NCBI RefSeq assembly: GCF_016862815.1
Contig: NZ_BONR01000002.1
Location: 372,001-436,000, forward strand
Direction: 5' to 3'
Length of the DNA: 64,000 bases
DNA from: Demequina activiva
Lineage (GTDB): Bacteria > Actinomycetota > Actinomycetes > Actinomycetales > Demequinaceae
Shown here: positions 23,254 through 32,366 of the stretch, piece by piece
How the letters are laid out: each line of letters begins with the position of its first letter
Position numbering within the stretch: the stretch's first letter is position 1
Translations under genes and position numbers: made by a program
Notes under the pieces: generated by a model
Told to the model about the DNA's origin: nothing
The model's database searches: none
The model's input: the letters and a program-made list of their open reading frames with translations, nothing else

Positions 23254-23966
23254 GGACGCAGCACCGCCGGCTGCTCGGCGAACTGATCGGATCCGCGGGC
23301 CTCGCCGTCGCGGTGATCGGCTCGGGCATCATGGCAGCGAACCTGAGCCCCTCCGACGTGGGACTGCAGCTCCTCCAGAACTCCTACGCGACCGCGCTCG
23401 CGCTCGCCGTGCTGATCGCGGTGCTCGGGCCGGTCAGCGGCGCCCACTTCAACCCCGTCGTCTCCCTGGCGGAGAGGGTCCTCGACCGCGACGCTCGCAC
23501 TCCGGGCGAGACCGCTGCCTACATCGTCGTGCAGGTCCTCGGCTGCTCGCTTGGCGCCGTGCTGGCGAACCTCATGTTCGATCTCGCTCCCGTGACCATC
23601 GCGACCACCGAGCGCGCGGACCTGCCACGACTGCTGGCCGAGGTGGTCGCCACCGCTGGCCTCGTCACGACGATCTTCGTCCTGGTACGCGCCGGCCGTG
23701 CCGCGCTGGTGGCGCCCGCCGTGGGCGCGTACATCGGCGCCGCGTACTACTTCACCAGCTCGACCAGCTTCGCGAACCCCGCCATCACCGTGGGACGCAT
23801 GCTCTCCGACACGTTCGCCGGCATCTCCCCTGGCTCCGTGCTTCCCTTCGTGGTCGCACAGCTCGTCGGAGCCGCTCTCGCCGTCCTCGTCGTGCGCGCC
23901 CTCGCGCCCGCATCGGCCGTTCCCACGAGTGGGAGCGTCACGCAGGGAACATCGTCCCCGGCGTAA
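23250..23966 (+). CDS. aqpS: MIP family channel, AqpS-like aquaglyceroporin of the ars operon
   Basis: A 238-residue six-helix channel. The two half-helix motifs are FNPVVS (NPV at 68-70, in place of the usual NPA) and FANPAITVGR (NPA at 176-178, Arg183 as selectivity-filter arginine). In Sinorhizobium an aquaglyceroporin next to arsC lets arsenite formed inside the cell leave by diffusion. The same role is likely here, since no ArsB or Acr3 pump is present in the window. The GTG start overlaps arsC as GTGA. The Pro/Ser/Thr-rich C-terminus is probably cytoplasmic and disordered. Confidence 0.85.
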   Translation: MRTQHRRLLGELIGSAGLAVAVIGSGIMAANLSPSDVGLQLLQNSYATALALAVLIAVLGPVSGAHFNPVVSLAERVLDRDARTPGETAAYIVVQVLGCSLGAVLANLMFDLAPVTIATTERADLPRLLAEVVATAGLVTTIFVLVRAGRAALVAPAVGAYIGAAYYFTSSTSFANPAITVGRMLSDTFAGISPGSVLPFVVAQLVGAALAVLVVRALAPASAVPTSGSVTQGTSSPA

Positions 23967-24018
23967 GCGTTCCCTGAGCGCAGGCACCACCCCGCCTGCA
24001 CTGGAGAGGGAGGCTGAC

Positions 24019-24354
24019 ATGGCTGATCGAGCATTGCGCGGCATGCGACTGGGAACCCAGAGCATGGAGACCCCGGCGAACGCAGAACTGGCGGAGCGCA
24101 AGGACGTGCACTACGACTGCCCCAACGGGCACGTGCTGACGTTCCCCTTCTCGGTCGAGGCCGACGTCCCGTTGTCGTGGGAGTGCCACTGCGGAGCGCT
24201 CGCGCTCCTGCGTGACGGCGACCGCGCCGAGGTGAAGGACGAGAAGACCCAGCGCACCCACTGGGACATGCTCCTCGAGCGTCGCACCATCGCCGAGCTC
24301 GAGGACCTGCTCGACGAGCGCCTGGAGCTGCTGCGCGCCGGCCGCATCGGCTGA
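24019..24354 (+). CDS. rbpA: RNA polymerase-binding protein RbpA
   Basis: A 111-residue transcription factor of actinobacteria that binds sigma-A and stabilises open complexes. The N-terminal tail MADRALRGMRLGTQSMET leads to a zinc-type core domain with YDCPNGH and WECHCG, then a linker and the sigma-interaction helix RRTIAELEDLLDERLELLR. Length and all blocks are typical. The ATG is preceded by GAGAGGGAGG. Transcription ends at a hairpin that lies inside the convergent ppm gene. Confidence 0.95.
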   Translation: MADRALRGMRLGTQSMETPANAELAERKDVHYDCPNGHVLTFPFSVEADVPLSWECHCGALALLRDGDRAEVKDEKTQRTHWDMLLERRTIAELEDLLDERLELLRAGRIG

Positions 24355-24359
24355 CCCGC

Positions 24360-25103
24360 CTACCCCGACGTCTTCGAGAACGCGCGACGCACCTGCGTCG
24401 CGCGTTCTCTCATTCCCCACGCCGTCACCTTGACGAGCGCCTCGCGGATGATTGCGCCTGACATCTTCGATGTCCCGTGCTCGCGCTCCACGAAGGTGAT
24501 CGGCACCTCGACCACGCGCCCGCCCGACTGCAGCACCCGCCAGGCCATGTCGATCTGGAAGCAGTATCCCTGGGACTCCACGCCGTCGAGGTCCAGCGCG
24601 CGCAGGGCCGATGCACGGTAGGCCCGGAACCCGGCCGTCGCGTCTCGCACGGGGATGCCGAGCAGGATCCGCACGTAGGTGTTGGCTCCCGTGGACAGCG
24701 CACGCCGATGCGCCGGCCAGTTCTCGACAGCTCCGCCGGGCACCCATCGAGAGCCGATCGACAGGTCCCACTCCCCCGGAGCGGACAGCACGCGCGGCAG
24801 GTCCTGCGCGCGATGCGAGCCGTCCGCATCCATCTCGACCAGAACGTCGTAGCCGCGCTCGAGTCCCCACGTGAACCCCGCGCGATACGCCGCGCCCAGG
24901 CCGTGCTTGCCCGGCCGGTGCAGCACGTGCACCTGCGGGTCGACGGCCGCTTGAGCGTCCGCCCAGGCGCCCGTGCCGTCCGGTGACGCGTCGTCGGCCA
25001 CCAGGATGTCGACGTCGGGACACGCTGCACGCACCGCATCGACCTGGAGCGGGAGGGACTCGCGCTCGTTGTACGTGGGGATGATGACGAGGGTGCGCGT
25101 CAC
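24360..25103 (-). CDS. ppm1: Polyprenol monophosphomannose synthase (Ppm1 D2-like)
   Basis: A 247-residue GT2 glycosyltransferase that moves mannose from GDP-mannose to polyprenyl phosphate at the cytoplasmic membrane face. Motifs: [11 protein letters not shown] at the start, ADDASPDGT, and the metal-binding DAD at 92-94 in EMDADGSHR. No transmembrane helix, as in the soluble D2 domain of mycobacterial Ppm1. The GTG start overlaps the lnt stop (GTGA). In Mycobacterium tuberculosis the two are one fused protein; here they are separate. The last codons are also a transcription-terminator hairpin. Confidence 0.9.
   Translation of the reverse strand: MTRTLVIIPTYNERESLPLQVDAVRAACPDVDILVADDASPDGTGAWADAQAAVDPQVHVLHRPGKHGLGAAYRAGFTWGLERGYDVLVEMDADGSHRAQDLPRVLSAPGEWDLSIGSRWVPGGAVENWPAHRRALSTGANTYVRILLGIPVRDATAGFRAYRASALRALDLDGVESQGYCFQIDMAWRVLQSGGRVVEVPITFVEREHGTSKMSGAIIREALVKVTAWGMRERATQVRRAFSKTSG
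24376..24409. terminator. Bidirectional terminator hairpin inside the ppm1 coding end
   Basis: Two perfect 16-bp arms, 24376-24391 and 24394-24409, with a 2-nt loop. They begin 21 nt after the rbpA stop and also encode the ppm1 C-terminus ([11 protein letters not shown] region). Very stable, and likely terminates rbpA. Confidence 0.75.
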
Positions 25104-26629
25104 CACTCGTACCTGTTGCTCAGGCGACGTGACACGGCGGCGATCGCGAGGCCGGCTGCGCCGATCAGCGGTGCCCACTCCCACAGCAGCCGCAGCCGCA
25201 CCGCGGGTGTGATGGTGTCTCGCAGCGCCACCTCCGCGTACATCTGCTCGGCGGTGAACAGCCCGGTCTGCTGGCTGACGCGACCACGCGCGTCGATCAC
25301 CGCGCTCACTCCCACGGTCGACGCCTGCACCGTCGAGCGTCCGGTCTCGATGGCGCGCAGGCGGCTCATCGCCAGCTGCTGGGTCGACTCCGCCGTCTCG
25401 CCGAACGACGCATTGTTGGTCTGCACGATGAGCACCTCGGCTCCCGTGCTCACCGCGCCGGTCACGATGGGGTCGTAGGCCACCTCGAAGCAGATCACCG
25501 TGCCGATGGTCACGGTGCGTTCGAGCGCGGGCACCGGCAGGGTCATGACGGCAGGATCGTCCCCGGGCAGCACGTCGTGCGTGACGCGGTCGACCTCGGG
25601 CGAGAAGCGGCGCGCGAAGTCTCGGATCGGGATGTACTCGGCAAAGGGTGCAGGGCGCTGCTTGGCATAGGTGTCGAGCACGGTGCCGGAGGGCGCCCAG
25701 AGCAGCGACATGTTGTAGCGGCCGTCCTCCGGAGAGTAGTCGTTGGTGCCCAGCAGCAGCGGCGCATCGGCCGCTTGAGCGGACTGGGTGACCAGGGCGG
25801 CGGACTCGGGATCGGTGCGCGGGTCGTAGTCGGAGGAGTTCTCGGGCCACACCAGCAGGTCGATGGGACCGGGGTCGTCCTCGACGAGCGCGAGGCTGCC
25901 GTCACGATGGTTGGTGGTCACCTCCCTCGCCTGGGCGAACGCGTCGAGCCCTTCGTTGGGGACGTTCCCCTGGACGATGCCCAGCCGCAGGGTGCCGCTG
26001 ATGGGCTGAGCGCTCAGCGGCAGCAGCATGCCCACGGACAGTGCCACCACGCCCAGCAGCGGAGCGGCGATGCCGGTGACCAGGCGCTTGCGCAGGAGTG
26101 CCTCGATGCCGCCTCCCAGGAGCCCGCCTGCGCAGGCAGCGACGAAGGACACCAGCGCAGCTCCACCGAGCCAGGCCATCGAGGCCACCGGCACGTCGAG
26201 CTGCGAGAACGCGAGCCGTCCCCATGGGAAGCCGCCGAACGGCACGATCGAGCGCAGCTGCTCCATGCCGGCCCACAGCAGGGCGAACGCCGGCGCTTCG
26301 AGCCACACCCCGCCGCGGATCATCCCGGAGCGGCGCACATGCGCCCACGCCGCGCCGAACAGGCCGTAGAACGCCCCCGACGCGATGGCCAGAGCGAGCC
26401 ACGGAACGAGGCCCACGGCGACGTTGGCCCACCAGACGTGAGGAAGCATGAAGGCGCTGCCGAACACCCAGCCATAGAGGAAGCCGCCCCATGCGCTCGC
26501 GCGCGCCAGGCACAGCCACAGCGCCGCCAGCGCGACGAAGGCCAGAGGCCACCAGCCCAGGTCGGGGAATGCGGCGGACAGCGCGAGGCCGCCCAGGGCG
26601 GCGAGGCTCAGGCGCAGCAGGAGTGACAC
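25100..26629 (-). CDS. lnt: Apolipoprotein N-acyltransferase
   Basis: A 509-residue membrane enzyme that adds the third acyl chain to lipoproteins. About six N-terminal helices (1-200) precede a nitrilase-fold domain with the triad Glu263 (WPENSSD), Lys323 ([14 protein letters not shown]) and Cys380 (VICFEVAY), and a final C-terminal helix closes the protein. All catalytic residues are present. It overlaps the downstream mannosyltransferase, so the two are co-expressed. A TAGGCT box lies 6 nt before the GTG start, suggesting leaderless transcription separate from helY. Confidence 0.9.
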   Translation of the reverse strand: MSLLLRLSLAALGGLALSAAFPDLGWWPLAFVALAALWLCLARASAWGGFLYGWVFGSAFMLPHVWWANVAVGLVPWLALAIASGAFYGLFGAAWAHVRRSGMIRGGVWLEAPAFALLWAGMEQLRSIVPFGGFPWGRLAFSQLDVPVASMAWLGGAALVSFVAACAGGLLGGGIEALLRKRLVTGIAAPLLGVVALSVGMLLPLSAQPISGTLRLGIVQGNVPNEGLDAFAQAREVTTNHRDGSLALVEDDPGPIDLLVWPENSSDYDPRTDPESAALVTQSAQAADAPLLLGTNDYSPEDGRYNMSLLWAPSGTVLDTYAKQRPAPFAEYIPIRDFARRFSPEVDRVTHDVLPGDDPAVMTLPVPALERTVTIGTVICFEVAYDPIVTGAVSTGAEVLIVQTNNASFGETAESTQQLAMSRLRAIETGRSTVQASTVGVSAVIDARGRVSQQTGLFTAEQMYAEVALRDTITPAVRLRLLWEWAPLIGAAGLAIAAVSRRLSNRYEW

Positions 26630-26635
26630 GGGACA

Positions 26636-26641
26636 AGCCTA
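26636..26641 (-). promoter_or_regulatory. Candidate -10 box (TAGGCT) of lnt, leaderless
   Basis: Minus-strand TAGGCT lies 6 nt before the lnt GTG, within the 94-bp gap after helY. The rest of that gap shows no ORF. Confidence 0.5.
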
Positions 26642-26723
26642 GGCGCGGCCGGCCGATGCTCGGGCCAGGCGCCGCGCGGGGCGCGCCAGGTGCGCGTCGC
26701 GCCGAGCCGCAGCTCCCCCGCTG

Positions 26724-29465
26724 TCAGTAGGCGACCACGCCCCGGCGCATCGCGTCGATCGCGGTGCGGGCGCGCTCGCGCACCTGCTGCTCGGGTGCGG
26801 ACTGGGCGACCTGGTCGAGCACGTCGATCACCTGCTTGCACCAGCGCACCATGTCGCCGGGAGCGATGTCCGTGTCTGCGAGCACGGCGTCGAGCCCCTT
26901 GCCCTGCGCCCATCCGTGGATGGGGCCCACGATCCCCCAGTGCGGCGCGGGCAGGTCAGGAAGGCCCTTGGCCGACTGGAGATCATCGATGCGCGACCAC
27001 ACGCGCTGGCTCTCCGCCAGCGCCAGACCGAGCACCCCTCGTGGTCCCCCCGGCACGCGTGGCGCGCGGACGTCGTCCTCGCGGCGGCCGCGATAGAGCA
27101 GGGAGGACACGGTGGCGGCGAGCGCGGGCGGGTGCAGGTCCTTCCACACCCCGGTCCGCAGGCACTCCGCCATGACCAGGTCGTTCTCGGAGTACAGCGT
27201 GCGCAGCGTGGTGCCGGCGCGAGTCACGCTCGTGGAGCCGCCCTCTCCGTCGAGGTACCCCAGCTCGCGCAGGACGTCGCATCGGCGGTCGAAGACCTTC
27301 GCGATGGAGCCGGTTGCGCGAGAGATCTCGCCCATCACGCGGTCGCGGTCCCGCTGCGCTCGGAAGTGCCTCTCCGCCCACCGAGCGTGGTCCTCGCGAT
27401 CCGGACAGCTGTGGCATGGGTGTGACGCCAGCCGCCTGCGGAGCTCCTCGACCTCGGCGCCGCTACCCGCGCCGGCGCCGCGGGCGCGGCGGCTCGACGG
27501 CGTCTCGAACGTGTTCTTGGCGCTCGCGACCACCTGGCCCAGCTCCCTGCGCGCACGAGCGTCGCGGTGATCGAAGCCCTTGGGCACGCGCACGCGGCCC
27601 ACCGGCTCGACGCCGTGGTGCAGCTCGGAGATCGCGAGGCGGTACGAGCGTCCCTGGGTGGACACCACCGTGGGACGTGGCGCCTCGGTGTCGCCGTCGG
27701 GCTCGACGACGACGGACAGCCCCGCGCGCTTGCCGCCACCGACCCGGACCACGTCGCCACGTCCAAGGCCCGCGAGCATCGACGCCGTGGCCTCTCGGCG
27801 GCGTCTGGAGGAGGCCTTCGACGCGTTCTTCTGGAGCCGGTTCAAGCGCTCCCGCATCGCGGCGTACTCCATGAAGTCGCCCTTGTCGCACTGCGCCGCC
27901 TCCCGGAAGCCGGCGAGCGTCGCGTCCAGGTCGCGTGCCTTGCGCGCCTTTCCCACCACGGACTGGTCCGCCTGGTACTGCGCGAAGGACAGCTCGAGCA
28001 GCTCGCGGGCCTTGTCGACGCCCGACTGCCCCACGAGGTTGATCGTCATGTTGTAGGACGGCTGGAAGCTGCTGATGAGCGGGTAGGTGCGCCGAGACGC
28101 CAAGCGACCCAGCTGGGCGGCGTCGAAGCCTGGATGCTCGACCACGACCGCGTGGCCCTCGACGTCGATGCCGCGCCGTCCGGCCCGGCCGGTGAGCTGC
28201 GTGTACTCCCCCGCCGTGAGGTCCTGGTGCGCCTGGCCGTCCCACTTGACGAGCTTCTCGAGCACCACCGAGCGCGCAGGCATGTTCACGCCCAGAGCCA
28301 GGGTCTCGGTGGCGTAGACGACCTTGATCAGCCCTGCGGCGAACAGCTCCTCCACGACCTCCTTGAACAGCGGGATCATGCCGGCATGGTGGGCGGCGAT
28401 CCCGGCCTCGAGGTGATCGCGCCAATGGGTGAAGCCCAGCGCGCCCAGGTCCTCGGTGGGCAGCCCCGCGCAGCGCTCGTCCACGATCGCCGCGATGCGC
28501 GCACGCTCCTCGTCGGACGTGAGCCGCAATCCGGAGGCTCGGACCTGGTCGACGGCGTCCTCGCAGCCTGCACGCGAGAACACGAAGACGATCGCGGGCA
28601 GCAGTGCCTGGCGATCGAGGACGTCGACCACCGCGAAGCGTGGAGGCGCGCGCCGGCCCTGGGGACGCTTGCCACCCTTGGACGGACGCCGGCCGCGGTA
28701 CCGCGTCTCGGACTCGTGTCGCTGGCGCCGGGTGATCGCCTCGAGCTCGGGGTTCAGCCGCGGCGTGGGGCCTGGGGCGAGCGGGTCGACGCCCGGAGCG
28801 TAGAGGTCGAAGATCCCCTCTCGCACCATCACGTGCGGCCACAGCGGCACGGGACGACGCTCCGACACGATCACCCGGGTGTCCCCGCGCACCTCCGTGA
28901 GCCAGGCGCCGAACTCCTCCGCGTTGGACACGGTCGCGGACAGCGCGATGATCGCGGTCTTGGCGTCGAGATGGACGATCACCTCCTCCCACACGGACCC
29001 GCGGTACCGATCGGCCAGGTAGTGCACCTCGTCCAGCACCACCACCCCGAGCGTCGCGAGCGTGGGGGACGCCGCGTAGATCATGTTGCGCAGCACCTCC
29101 GTGGTCATCACCACGACCTGCGCCTCGGAGTTGATCGACGTGTCACCGGTGAGCAGGCCCACGCGGTCCTCTCCGTACACGCGACGCAGCTCCGCGAACT
29201 TCTGGTTGCTGAGCGCCTTGATGGGCGTCGTGTAGAACGCCTTCTCGCCACGCTCCACGGCATGCCGGACGGCGTACTCCCCCACGATGGTCTTGCCAGC
29301 TCCCGTGGGTGCCGCCACGAGCACCGAGTGCCCATCCGCGACCGCGAGGCAGGACTCCTTCTGGAAGTCGTCCAGCGGGAAGCTCAGCGAGGCCTCGAAG
29401 TTCGCCAGGTCCTGGTGCCGGGACCGCGCCTTCGCCGCTGCGAAGCGCTCTGCTGGAGAGCTCAT
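26724..29465 (-). CDS. helY: DEAD/DEAH box RNA helicase (HelY, Ski2/Mtr4-like)
   Basis: A 913-residue superfamily 2 helicase. Walker A is APTGAGKT (52-59), the Walker B box is DEVH (145-148), then ALSATVSNAEEFG (motif III), and a second RecA domain with NMPARSVVLEKLVKWDG and TGRAGRRGIDVEG. The C-terminal ~400 residues form the Ski2-like winged-helix/helical region. Role in RNA unwinding or decay is inferred from the family. The start overlaps the stop of the diacylglycerol kinase gene (ATGA), and it closes the hisE-pafB-tat operon. Confidence 0.93.
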   Translation of the reverse strand: MSSPAERFAAAKARSRHQDLANFEASLSFPLDDFQKESCLAVADGHSVLVAAPTGAGKTIVGEYAVRHAVERGEKAFYTTPIKALSNQKFAELRRVYGEDRVGLLTGDTSINSEAQVVVMTTEVLRNMIYAASPTLATLGVVVLDEVHYLADRYRGSVWEEVIVHLDAKTAIIALSATVSNAEEFGAWLTEVRGDTRVIVSERRPVPLWPHVMVREGIFDLYAPGVDPLAPGPTPRLNPELEAITRRQRHESETRYRGRRPSKGGKRPQGRRAPPRFAVVDVLDRQALLPAIVFVFSRAGCEDAVDQVRASGLRLTSDEERARIAAIVDERCAGLPTEDLGALGFTHWRDHLEAGIAAHHAGMIPLFKEVVEELFAAGLIKVVYATETLALGVNMPARSVVLEKLVKWDGQAHQDLTAGEYTQLTGRAGRRGIDVEGHAVVVEHPGFDAAQLGRLASRRTYPLISSFQPSYNMTINLVGQSGVDKARELLELSFAQYQADQSVVGKARKARDLDATLAGFREAAQCDKGDFMEYAAMRERLNRLQKNASKASSRRRREATASMLAGLGRGDVVRVGGGKRAGLSVVVEPDGDTEAPRPTVVSTQGRSYRLAISELHHGVEPVGRVRVPKGFDHRDARARRELGQVVASAKNTFETPSSRRARGAGAGSGAEVEELRRRLASHPCHSCPDREDHARWAERHFRAQRDRDRVMGEISRATGSIAKVFDRRCDVLRELGYLDGEGGSTSVTRAGTTLRTLYSENDLVMAECLRTGVWKDLHPPALAATVSSLLYRGRREDDVRAPRVPGGPRGVLGLALAESQRVWSRIDDLQSAKGLPDLPAPHWGIVGPIHGWAQGKGLDAVLADTDIAPGDMVRWCKQVIDVLDQVAQSAPEQQVRERARTAIDAMRRGVVAY

Positions 29466-30403
29466 GCCTCCAGGCTATCCGGCGCGACGCCCATCACCGT
29501 CAGCGCGCCGGGTTCGACCCGGATGTCCAGCGGCGCCGCTCCCACGAGCTCGCCATCCGCGAATGCGGCCGGCAAGGCGGCTCCGACATCGCTGGGCGAC
29601 AGTCTGATGCGCGTGCCGGAGACCACGCGGCAGCGTGGGTCCTCGAGATGCGAGCCGTCGGCCAGGCTCGGGAAGATCCGCGCGACGGCGACCGCGCTCA
29701 TGGGCTCCGCGAGGACCAGCTCGAGCCGACCGTCGGCCAGGTGGGACCGAGGGGAGATGCGCAGGCCGCCGCCGAACACCGGCCCATTGGCGACCGCGAC
29801 CAGCGTGCACCGCTGCTGCCAGCGCTCGCCGTCCACCTCGACGCTGACCCCATAGGGCTTGAAGCGGGTCAGCTCGCGTGCCGTCGCCACCTTGTACTTC
29901 AGCGGGCCACGGGGAAAGGTGAGGCGGTTGGCGTACGACGACACGGCGGCGTCCAGGCCCGCGGAGAGCACCGCGGCGAAGTAGCGCCGGCCGTGCGCAT
30001 CGGCGACGCCCGGGCCATCGACGCGACCCAGATCCATCCGGGCCCTGGCACCCTCGAGTCCACGTTCGATCGCGCCCACCGACGCCTCGATGTCGTGCAG
30101 CGGCAGCCCCAGGGACGTCGCGACGTCGTTGCCCGAGCCGGCGGCGACGATGCCCAGCGGCAGGCGCGAACCCGCGCAGGCCTGGATCCCCAGGTGCACC
30201 ATGCCGTCCCCGCCCACGACCACGAGCGCGTCGAGGTCGCGATGCCTGCGCCGTGCCTCGGCGAGCGACGCCGCCCAGGAGCCGCGCGACAGGTCCTGCA
30301 CCTGGTGACCGCGGGTCGCGAGCAGCGCGAGCGCCTCGGCGCCCCACCGCGCTCCCCTCCCCGACCCCGATGTCGGATTGGTGATCACGCCCAGGGTGCT
30401 CAT
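29462..30403 (-). CDS. Diacylglycerol kinase family lipid kinase
   Basis: A 313-residue lipid kinase of the DAGK/YegS group. The ATP-binding region is TNPTSGSGRG, the glycine-rich loop GGDGMVHLGIQ and the substrate loop GSGNDVATSLG. It likely phosphorylates diacylglycerol or a related lipid. The usual GGDGT reads GGDGM here, a small departure. It is embedded with ATGA overlaps between tatC and helY, the order seen in other actinobacteria. Confidence 0.88.
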   Translation of the reverse strand: MSTLGVITNPTSGSGRGARWGAEALALLATRGHQVQDLSRGSWAASLAEARRRHRDLDALVVVGGDGMVHLGIQACAGSRLPLGIVAAGSGNDVATSLGLPLHDIEASVGAIERGLEGARARMDLGRVDGPGVADAHGRRYFAAVLSAGLDAAVSSYANRLTFPRGPLKYKVATARELTRFKPYGVSVEVDGERWQQRCTLVAVANGPVFGGGLRISPRSHLADGRLELVLAEPMSAVAVARIFPSLADGSHLEDPRCRVVSGTRIRLSPSDVGAALPAAFADGELVGAAPLDIRVEPGALTVMGVAPDSLEA

Positions 30404-31173
30404 GCGGCGTCGCGTCGCCTCACGAGGCGGCCCCGCAGGGCGCCCACGCCGATCGCGCCGAAGTACAGCCCGCACATCGGCACCGCCATCGCGATCATGG
30501 TGATCGCGTCTGGCGTCGGAGTCATGATCGCGGCGAAGGTGAACATCACCAGCACCGCCCACCGCCAGCCCTTGAGCCAGGTGCGGGGCGTCACGACGCC
30601 GGCCCAGGACAGCGCCACCATGATCACGGGGAACACGAATGCCAGGCCGAAGGCCAGCAGCAGGCGCATGGCGAAGGTCATGAACATCTGGGCATCGAGG
30701 AAGTTCGACGCGCCCTCGGGCGTGAAGCCGGTGAGGATCTCGACCGCGTGGGGGTAGACCCACCACGCGAGGTACACGCCGGCAAGGAACAGCGGGATCG
30801 CGGCGAGCAGAAAGCCCACGGTGTACTTCTTCTCCGTGCTCTTGAGGCCGGGCGCCACGAACGCCCACAGCTGGTAGAGCCACCACGGGGAGGACAGCAC
30901 GACGCCGATGAACAGCGACACCTTGATCTGCATGTCGATGGCGGTGGCGAGGCCAGCGAAGTTGACGGAGACGAGCGCGTCGTCGCGCTCGGCGGCCTGC
31001 AGCACGGGCTCCTGCAGCGCCTCGAAGACGGGGGTGTAGAAGAACCACCCGACCACGGCGCCGATGGCGATGCCGATCGCGGCCAGGATCACACGGTTGC
31101 GGAACTCGCGGAGGTGACCTCCCAGCGACATCCGCCCCTCAGGGTTGGTGCGGCGTCGCGCCCTACTTGCCAC
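30400..31173 (-). CDS. tatC: Sec-independent protein translocase TatC
   Basis: A 257-residue six-helix component that recognises twin-arginine signal peptides. Motifs: NPEGRMSLGGHLREFRNR at the N-terminus, FVAPGLKSTEKKY in the first periplasmic region, and FPVIMVALSWAGVVTP. The GTG start at 31173 is chosen because homologues begin with an Arg-rich stretch before NPEGRM; an ATG at 31131 would remove it. The start overlaps tatA by 11 nt. The C-terminus is basic. Confidence 0.93.
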   Translation of the reverse strand: MASRARRRTNPEGRMSLGGHLREFRNRVILAAIGIAIGAVVGWFFYTPVFEALQEPVLQAAERDDALVSVNFAGLATAIDMQIKVSLFIGVVLSSPWWLYQLWAFVAPGLKSTEKKYTVGFLLAAIPLFLAGVYLAWWVYPHAVEILTGFTPEGASNFLDAQMFMTFAMRLLLAFGLAFVFPVIMVALSWAGVVTPRTWLKGWRWAVLVMFTFAAIMTPTPDAITMIAMAVPMCGLYFGAIGVGALRGRLVRRRDAA

Positions 31174-31408
31174 GCGTCTCGTCGTCGGAGGGCGTGGCGG
31201 GCGACACGTCGCTGCTCGCAGAGCCGGCGCTGTCGTCCCCGTCCTTCTTCGCCTCGTCATCGTCGGAGGTCAACGACTTGGCCTCGTCCTTGAGGATGTG
31301 GAGCGACTTGCCGACGCTGCGGGCAAGCTCAGGAAGCTTGGGCGCACCGAACAGCAGCAGGATCACCACCAGCAGGACGACGATGTGCCATCCACGCAGC
31401 GCTCCCAT
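31163..31408 (-). CDS. tatA: Twin-arginine translocase subunit TatA
   Basis: An 81-residue pore-forming Tat subunit. One membrane helix (about 8-21, HIVVLLVVILLLFG), the FGAPKLPELARSVGKSLHILKDE amphipathic helix split by the usual Pro, then an acidic Ser/Asp-rich tail. Strong GGAGGAGG upstream. It lies between pafC and tatC as in mycobacteria. No tatB is seen. Confidence 0.94.
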   Translation of the reverse strand: MGALRGWHIVVLLVVILLLFGAPKLPELARSVGKSLHILKDEAKSLTSDDDEAKKDGDDSAGSASSDVSPATPSDDETRGK

Positions 31409-31442
31409 GACTCCTCCTCCGGTTGGTGACTTGCGGGTCAGT

Positions 31443-32366
31443 CTAGTCGCCCTGTGCGGCGATCACCGCACCGGCGTGGCGCGCGAGCTCCTCGCGCAGG
31501 GTCACCGGCTCGACTCGCAGCAGGTGCGGCGCGACCGTCAGCAGGCGCGCGGCCGCCCATCCGGTGTCGCTCACGCCGAAGGTCGCCGTGGCGCTGTCGC
31601 CGTCGTCCTCGACCGCGACGCCTGCGATGTCCTCGAAGGCCCAGCGCGCGCTACGGCGCATGGTGACCGTCGCGTTGTACTGCGGCTCGAGGCTGAAGCC
31701 GTGCTCGGCAGAGGCCGGCTGCGTGGCCGCGTCCGCGAGCTCCTCGGCATCCGCGAAGCGCGACAGCCGTAGTGTCCGGTACCCCTGCGCCTTACGGCAC
31801 CAGCACTCGACATAGCCGATTCCGTCGATGGCCACGAGCCGGTGTGGCTCGATGACGCGCTCCGTCCGATGGTCCTGCGCATCGACGTAGTCGGCGCGCA
31901 CCGCATGCCCACGGGTGATGGCCCCCGCGAGCGTGTCGCGGAGGGCGGGGTCGACCGTGTCACCGCCGGGGAGCACCGTGACGGGCGCCGCACCACCGAA
32001 CGCCACGCGGATGCGCTCGAGCAGGTCCACCGCGCCCTCGGGCGCCGTGCCGGCGGCGATCAGGGTGGCGAGCGCGCCCGTGAGGGCCACCGCCTCCTGG
32101 CCGCTCAGCCGCACCTGAGTCACGCCCTGCGCGTCACGCAGCACCGCGAGACCCTCGTCGAGGGCGTCGAAGTCGAAGTCCAGGTACTCGTCGGGGAGGT
32201 ACGGCGGGACGCCGCTCATCCCGAGCGTCCACAGCTCCTGGGTGACCTTCGCCTGGGAGACGCCGAAGTGCTCGGCAAGCACGGCCACGGGCGTGGCGCC
32301 GTGGCTCTCCAGGTAGGCGACCATGCCCAGCATGCGCACCAGCCGGTCGCGCGAGGTCTCAGCCAC
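31443..32366 (-). CDS. pafC: WYL domain regulator PafC
   Basis: A 307-residue transcription regulator with an N-terminal winged helix (RDRLVRMLGMVAYLESHG, then HFGVSQAKVTQEL) and a C-terminal WYL ligand-sensing domain (about 145-215; EPHRLVAIDGIGYVECWC). With PafB it forms the activator of the LexA-independent DNA-damage response known from mycobacteria. The GTG start overlaps pafB by 8 nt. The WYL motif itself is changed (GIGYVECW replaces the typical WYL), as is common in PafC. Confidence 0.88.
   Translation of the reverse strand: MAETSRDRLVRMLGMVAYLESHGATPVAVLAEHFGVSQAKVTQELWTLGMSGVPPYLPDEYLDFDFDALDEGLAVLRDAQGVTQVRLSGQEAVALTGALATLIAAGTAPEGAVDLLERIRVAFGGAAPVTVLPGGDTVDPALRDTLAGAITRGHAVRADYVDAQDHRTERVIEPHRLVAIDGIGYVECWCRKAQGYRTLRLSRFADAEELADAATQPASAEHGFSLEPQYNATVTMRRSARWAFEDIAGVAVEDDGDSATATFGVSDTGWAAARLLTVAPHLLRVEPVTLREELARHAGAVIAAQGD

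Noticed and set aside
26630-26723. Terminator between lnt and helY
   Set aside because: The gap is GC-rich with only imperfect, overlapping short inverted repeats; no distinct stem-loop stands out.
27567-29855. Plus-strand open frame of 762 codons opposite helY
   Set aside because: Antisense shadow of the helicase; no motifs and no ribosome binding site.
31174-31260. Longer tatC start at 31260
   Set aside because: It lies antisense-free but deep inside tatA coding and adds an Arg/Pro/Thr-rich stretch not seen in TatC.
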